35,931 bases of DNA from Rhodopseudomonas sp. B29 (lineage in GTDB: Bacteria > Pseudomonadota > Alphaproteobacteria > Rhizobiales > Xanthobacteraceae): contig NZ_BADD01000779.1 in the NCBI RefSeq assembly GCF_000333455.1, positions 1 through 35,931 of the forward strand, given 5' to 3'. Both the position numbers and the translations under genes were made by a program. Positions 34,633 to 35,931 of this stretch are shown piece by piece (position 1 is the first letter of the stretch; every line of letters begins with the position of its first letter). The notes beneath the pieces were generated by a model. That model saw only the letters and a program-made list of their open reading frames with translations. It was not told the DNA's origin and did not search any database.

Positions 34633-35574
34633 CTAATACCTGATGCGCGGATCGAGCAGCGTGTAGGCCACGTCGATCAACAGGTTGACGGCCACGTAGA
34701 TGCCGGAGGTGAGCAGGATCATGCCCTGGATCACCGGATAGTCGCGCGCCAGCACGGCATCGACGGTGAGGCGGCCGATGCCCGGCAGATTGAACACGCT
34801 CTCGGTGACGACGACGCCGGAAATCAGCAGCGCGAATCCGGTGCCGATCACCGTGATCACCGGCACGGCGGCGTTGCGTAGCGCGTGGCGCAGAAGCACT
34901 CGGCTCTCGGTGATGCCCTTGGCGCGCGCAGTGCGGACATAGTCCTCGCCGAGCACGTCGAGCATTGCGGCGCGGGTCATGCGCGCGATCAACGCGATGT
35001 AGATGAAGGACAGCGTCAGCGTCGGCAGCACCAGCCGCTCGAAGAACGGCCCGAAGCCGCGCGACATGGTGCGGAAGCCCTGCACCGGAAACCAGCGCAG
35101 ATCGATAGCGAAGACCTGAATCAGCACATATCCGATCACGAACACCGGCACCGAGAAGCCGATCACCGATAGCCCCATCACGAAGCGATCAATCCAGGTG
35201 CCGTGTTTCCACGCCGCGATCATGCCGAGCGGCACGGCCACGATGATCGACAGGATGATGGTGGAGATCGCGACGCTCAGCGTCGGTTCGATGCGCTGGC
35301 TGATCATCTGCAGCACCGGCACCTGCGAGATCAGCGAGACGCCGAGATCGCCGTGCAGCAGCTTGCCGATCCAGGTGAAGAACTGCGCGTAGAGCGGTTC
35401 GTTGAGGCCCAGCGAAGCGCGGATGCGGGCGAGCTGTTCGGGGGAGGCATTGTCGCCGGCGAGGATCGCGGCCGGATCGCCGGGCGTCAGCCGCAGCAGC
35501 AGGAACACGACGAGCGCGACCACGCCCATCACCGGAATGGCCGCAAGAATGCGGCGGATCAGGTAGCCGAGCAT
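34633..35574 (-). CDS. Dipeptide/oligopeptide ABC transporter permease, DppB type
   Basis: A 313-residue permease with the classical DppB start MLGYLIRRILAAIPVMGVV, then LLRLTPGDPAAILAGDNASPEQLARI, the periplasmic loop unique to DppB/OppB. The EAA-like loop is YVRTARAKGITESRVLLRHA and the end is LIDVAYTLLDPRIRY. Six or so hydrophobic segments are visible. GGAGC lies 5 bases before the ATG. It is the first transporter gene in the cluster; the M20 peptidase gene ends 168 bases upstream. No periplasmic substrate-binding protein gene is in the window, so it may lie beyond the peptidase or elsewhere. Confidence 0.95.
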   Translation of the reverse strand: MLGYLIRRILAAIPVMGVVALVVFLLLRLTPGDPAAILAGDNASPEQLARIRASLGLNEPLYAQFFTWIGKLLHGDLGVSLISQVPVLQMISQRIEPTLSVAISTIILSIIVAVPLGMIAAWKHGTWIDRFVMGLSVIGFSVPVFVIGYVLIQVFAIDLRWFPVQGFRTMSRGFGPFFERLVLPTLTLSFIYIALIARMTRAAMLDVLGEDYVRTARAKGITESRVLLRHALRNAAVPVITVIGTGFALLISGVVVTESVFNLPGIGRLTVDAVLARDYPVIQGMILLTSGIYVAVNLLIDVAYTLLDPRIRY

Positions 35575-35742
35575 CGACGCTCCATCGTTGAAGCAGGCTT
35601 CCGATTAGTTGAATTTATAAGCGTGATACTGTTCGTCATATTTCCTTGGGTCCGTGCCGCGGATCGATGCGGATTTGCAACAGATCACCGAGCAAGTCCC
35701 ATGCCATGGAACCATGGCCGATTAGTTGAGATACAGCGCGCA

Positions 35743-35931
35743 TCAATCCAGCGTCGCGAGCAATCCCGCCATCAGGCGTCCGCGTTCGGCGAGGCTGTCA
35801 ACTTCGATATGCTCGTTCAGCGTGTGCGCATCGGCACCGCGGACGCCGAGGCCATCGAGCGTCGGGATTCCCATCGCGCCGGTGAAATTGCCGTCGGATC
35901 CGCCGCCCGCACTGCCGTGGGCAGGCGACGC
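35743..35931 (-). CDS. M20 family metallopeptidase, C-terminal end (partial)
   Basis: The last 62 residues, read from the window edge to the TGA at 35743-35745. The segment GGGSDGNFTGAMGIPTLDGL then GADAHTLNEHIEVDSLAERG is diagnostic of the M20 family (carboxypeptidase G2, ArgE and DapE relatives). It includes the final zinc-site histidine in AHTLNEHI. These enzymes remove C-terminal or N-acyl groups from small peptides or amino acids. It lies upstream of, and in the same direction as, the dipeptide transporter genes, which supports a role in peptide use. The 5' part is outside the window. Confidence 0.9.
   Translation of the reverse strand, partial: ASPAHGSAGGGSDGNFTGAMGIPTLDGLGVRGADAHTLNEHIEVDSLAERGRLMAGLLATLD

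Overview
The window is high-GC DNA from an alphaproteobacterium. The gene content and the dispersed palindromic intergenic repeats look most like Rhodopseudomonas palustris or a close relative in the Bradyrhizobium group. That placement is an inference from gene families and repeat style, not from a database match. There are 28 protein-coding loci: 25 intact genes, two cut by the window edges (sufB at the left, an M20 peptidase at the right) and one frameshifted. I recognise no tRNA, rRNA or CRISPR array and no intact insertion sequence.

Left part (1-5345): the distal part of a SUF iron-sulfur assembly operon, in the order sufB (3' end), a small two-helix membrane protein, sufC, sufD, sufS, sufT and an A-type carrier, closed by a clear intrinsic terminator. 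Two copies of an 80-bp palindromic repeat lie inside this operon.

Most interesting region (5486-9138): a three-gene cassette. It encodes a GoxA/LodA-type cysteine tryptophylquinone (CTQ) amino-acid oxidase with a twin-arginine export signal, its LodB-like flavoprotein maturase, and a RidA-family enamine/imine deaminase with a Sec signal peptide. Read together, they suggest a cofactor built in the cytoplasm, export of the folded oxidase, and a periplasmic RidA handling imine products. A near-perfect palindrome lies upstream of the first gene.

Middle (9139-22372): a nest of repeats; a TfoX-like protein with a histone-like Lys/Ala tail; an NCS1 nucleobase-type permease; a diguanylate cyclase; a RhlE-type DEAD-box helicase; an AraC-family regulator divergent from a methyl-accepting chemotaxis protein; an exported caspase-like peptidase; an FAD monooxygenase; and two small envelope proteins.

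Right part (22373-35931): parE; a short DedA-family membrane protein; an alpha/beta hydrolase paired with a DUF2087 protein; a paiB-argC-methyltransferase operon; a frameshifted four-helix membrane protein; and a minus-strand peptide module (M20 peptidase, DppB, DppC, a fused DppDF ATPase and an MlrC-like M81 metallopeptidase). At least six families of long palindromic repeats occupy the gaps between genes, including gaps inside the SUF and peptide-transport operons, so they may act on mRNA processing or partial termination.
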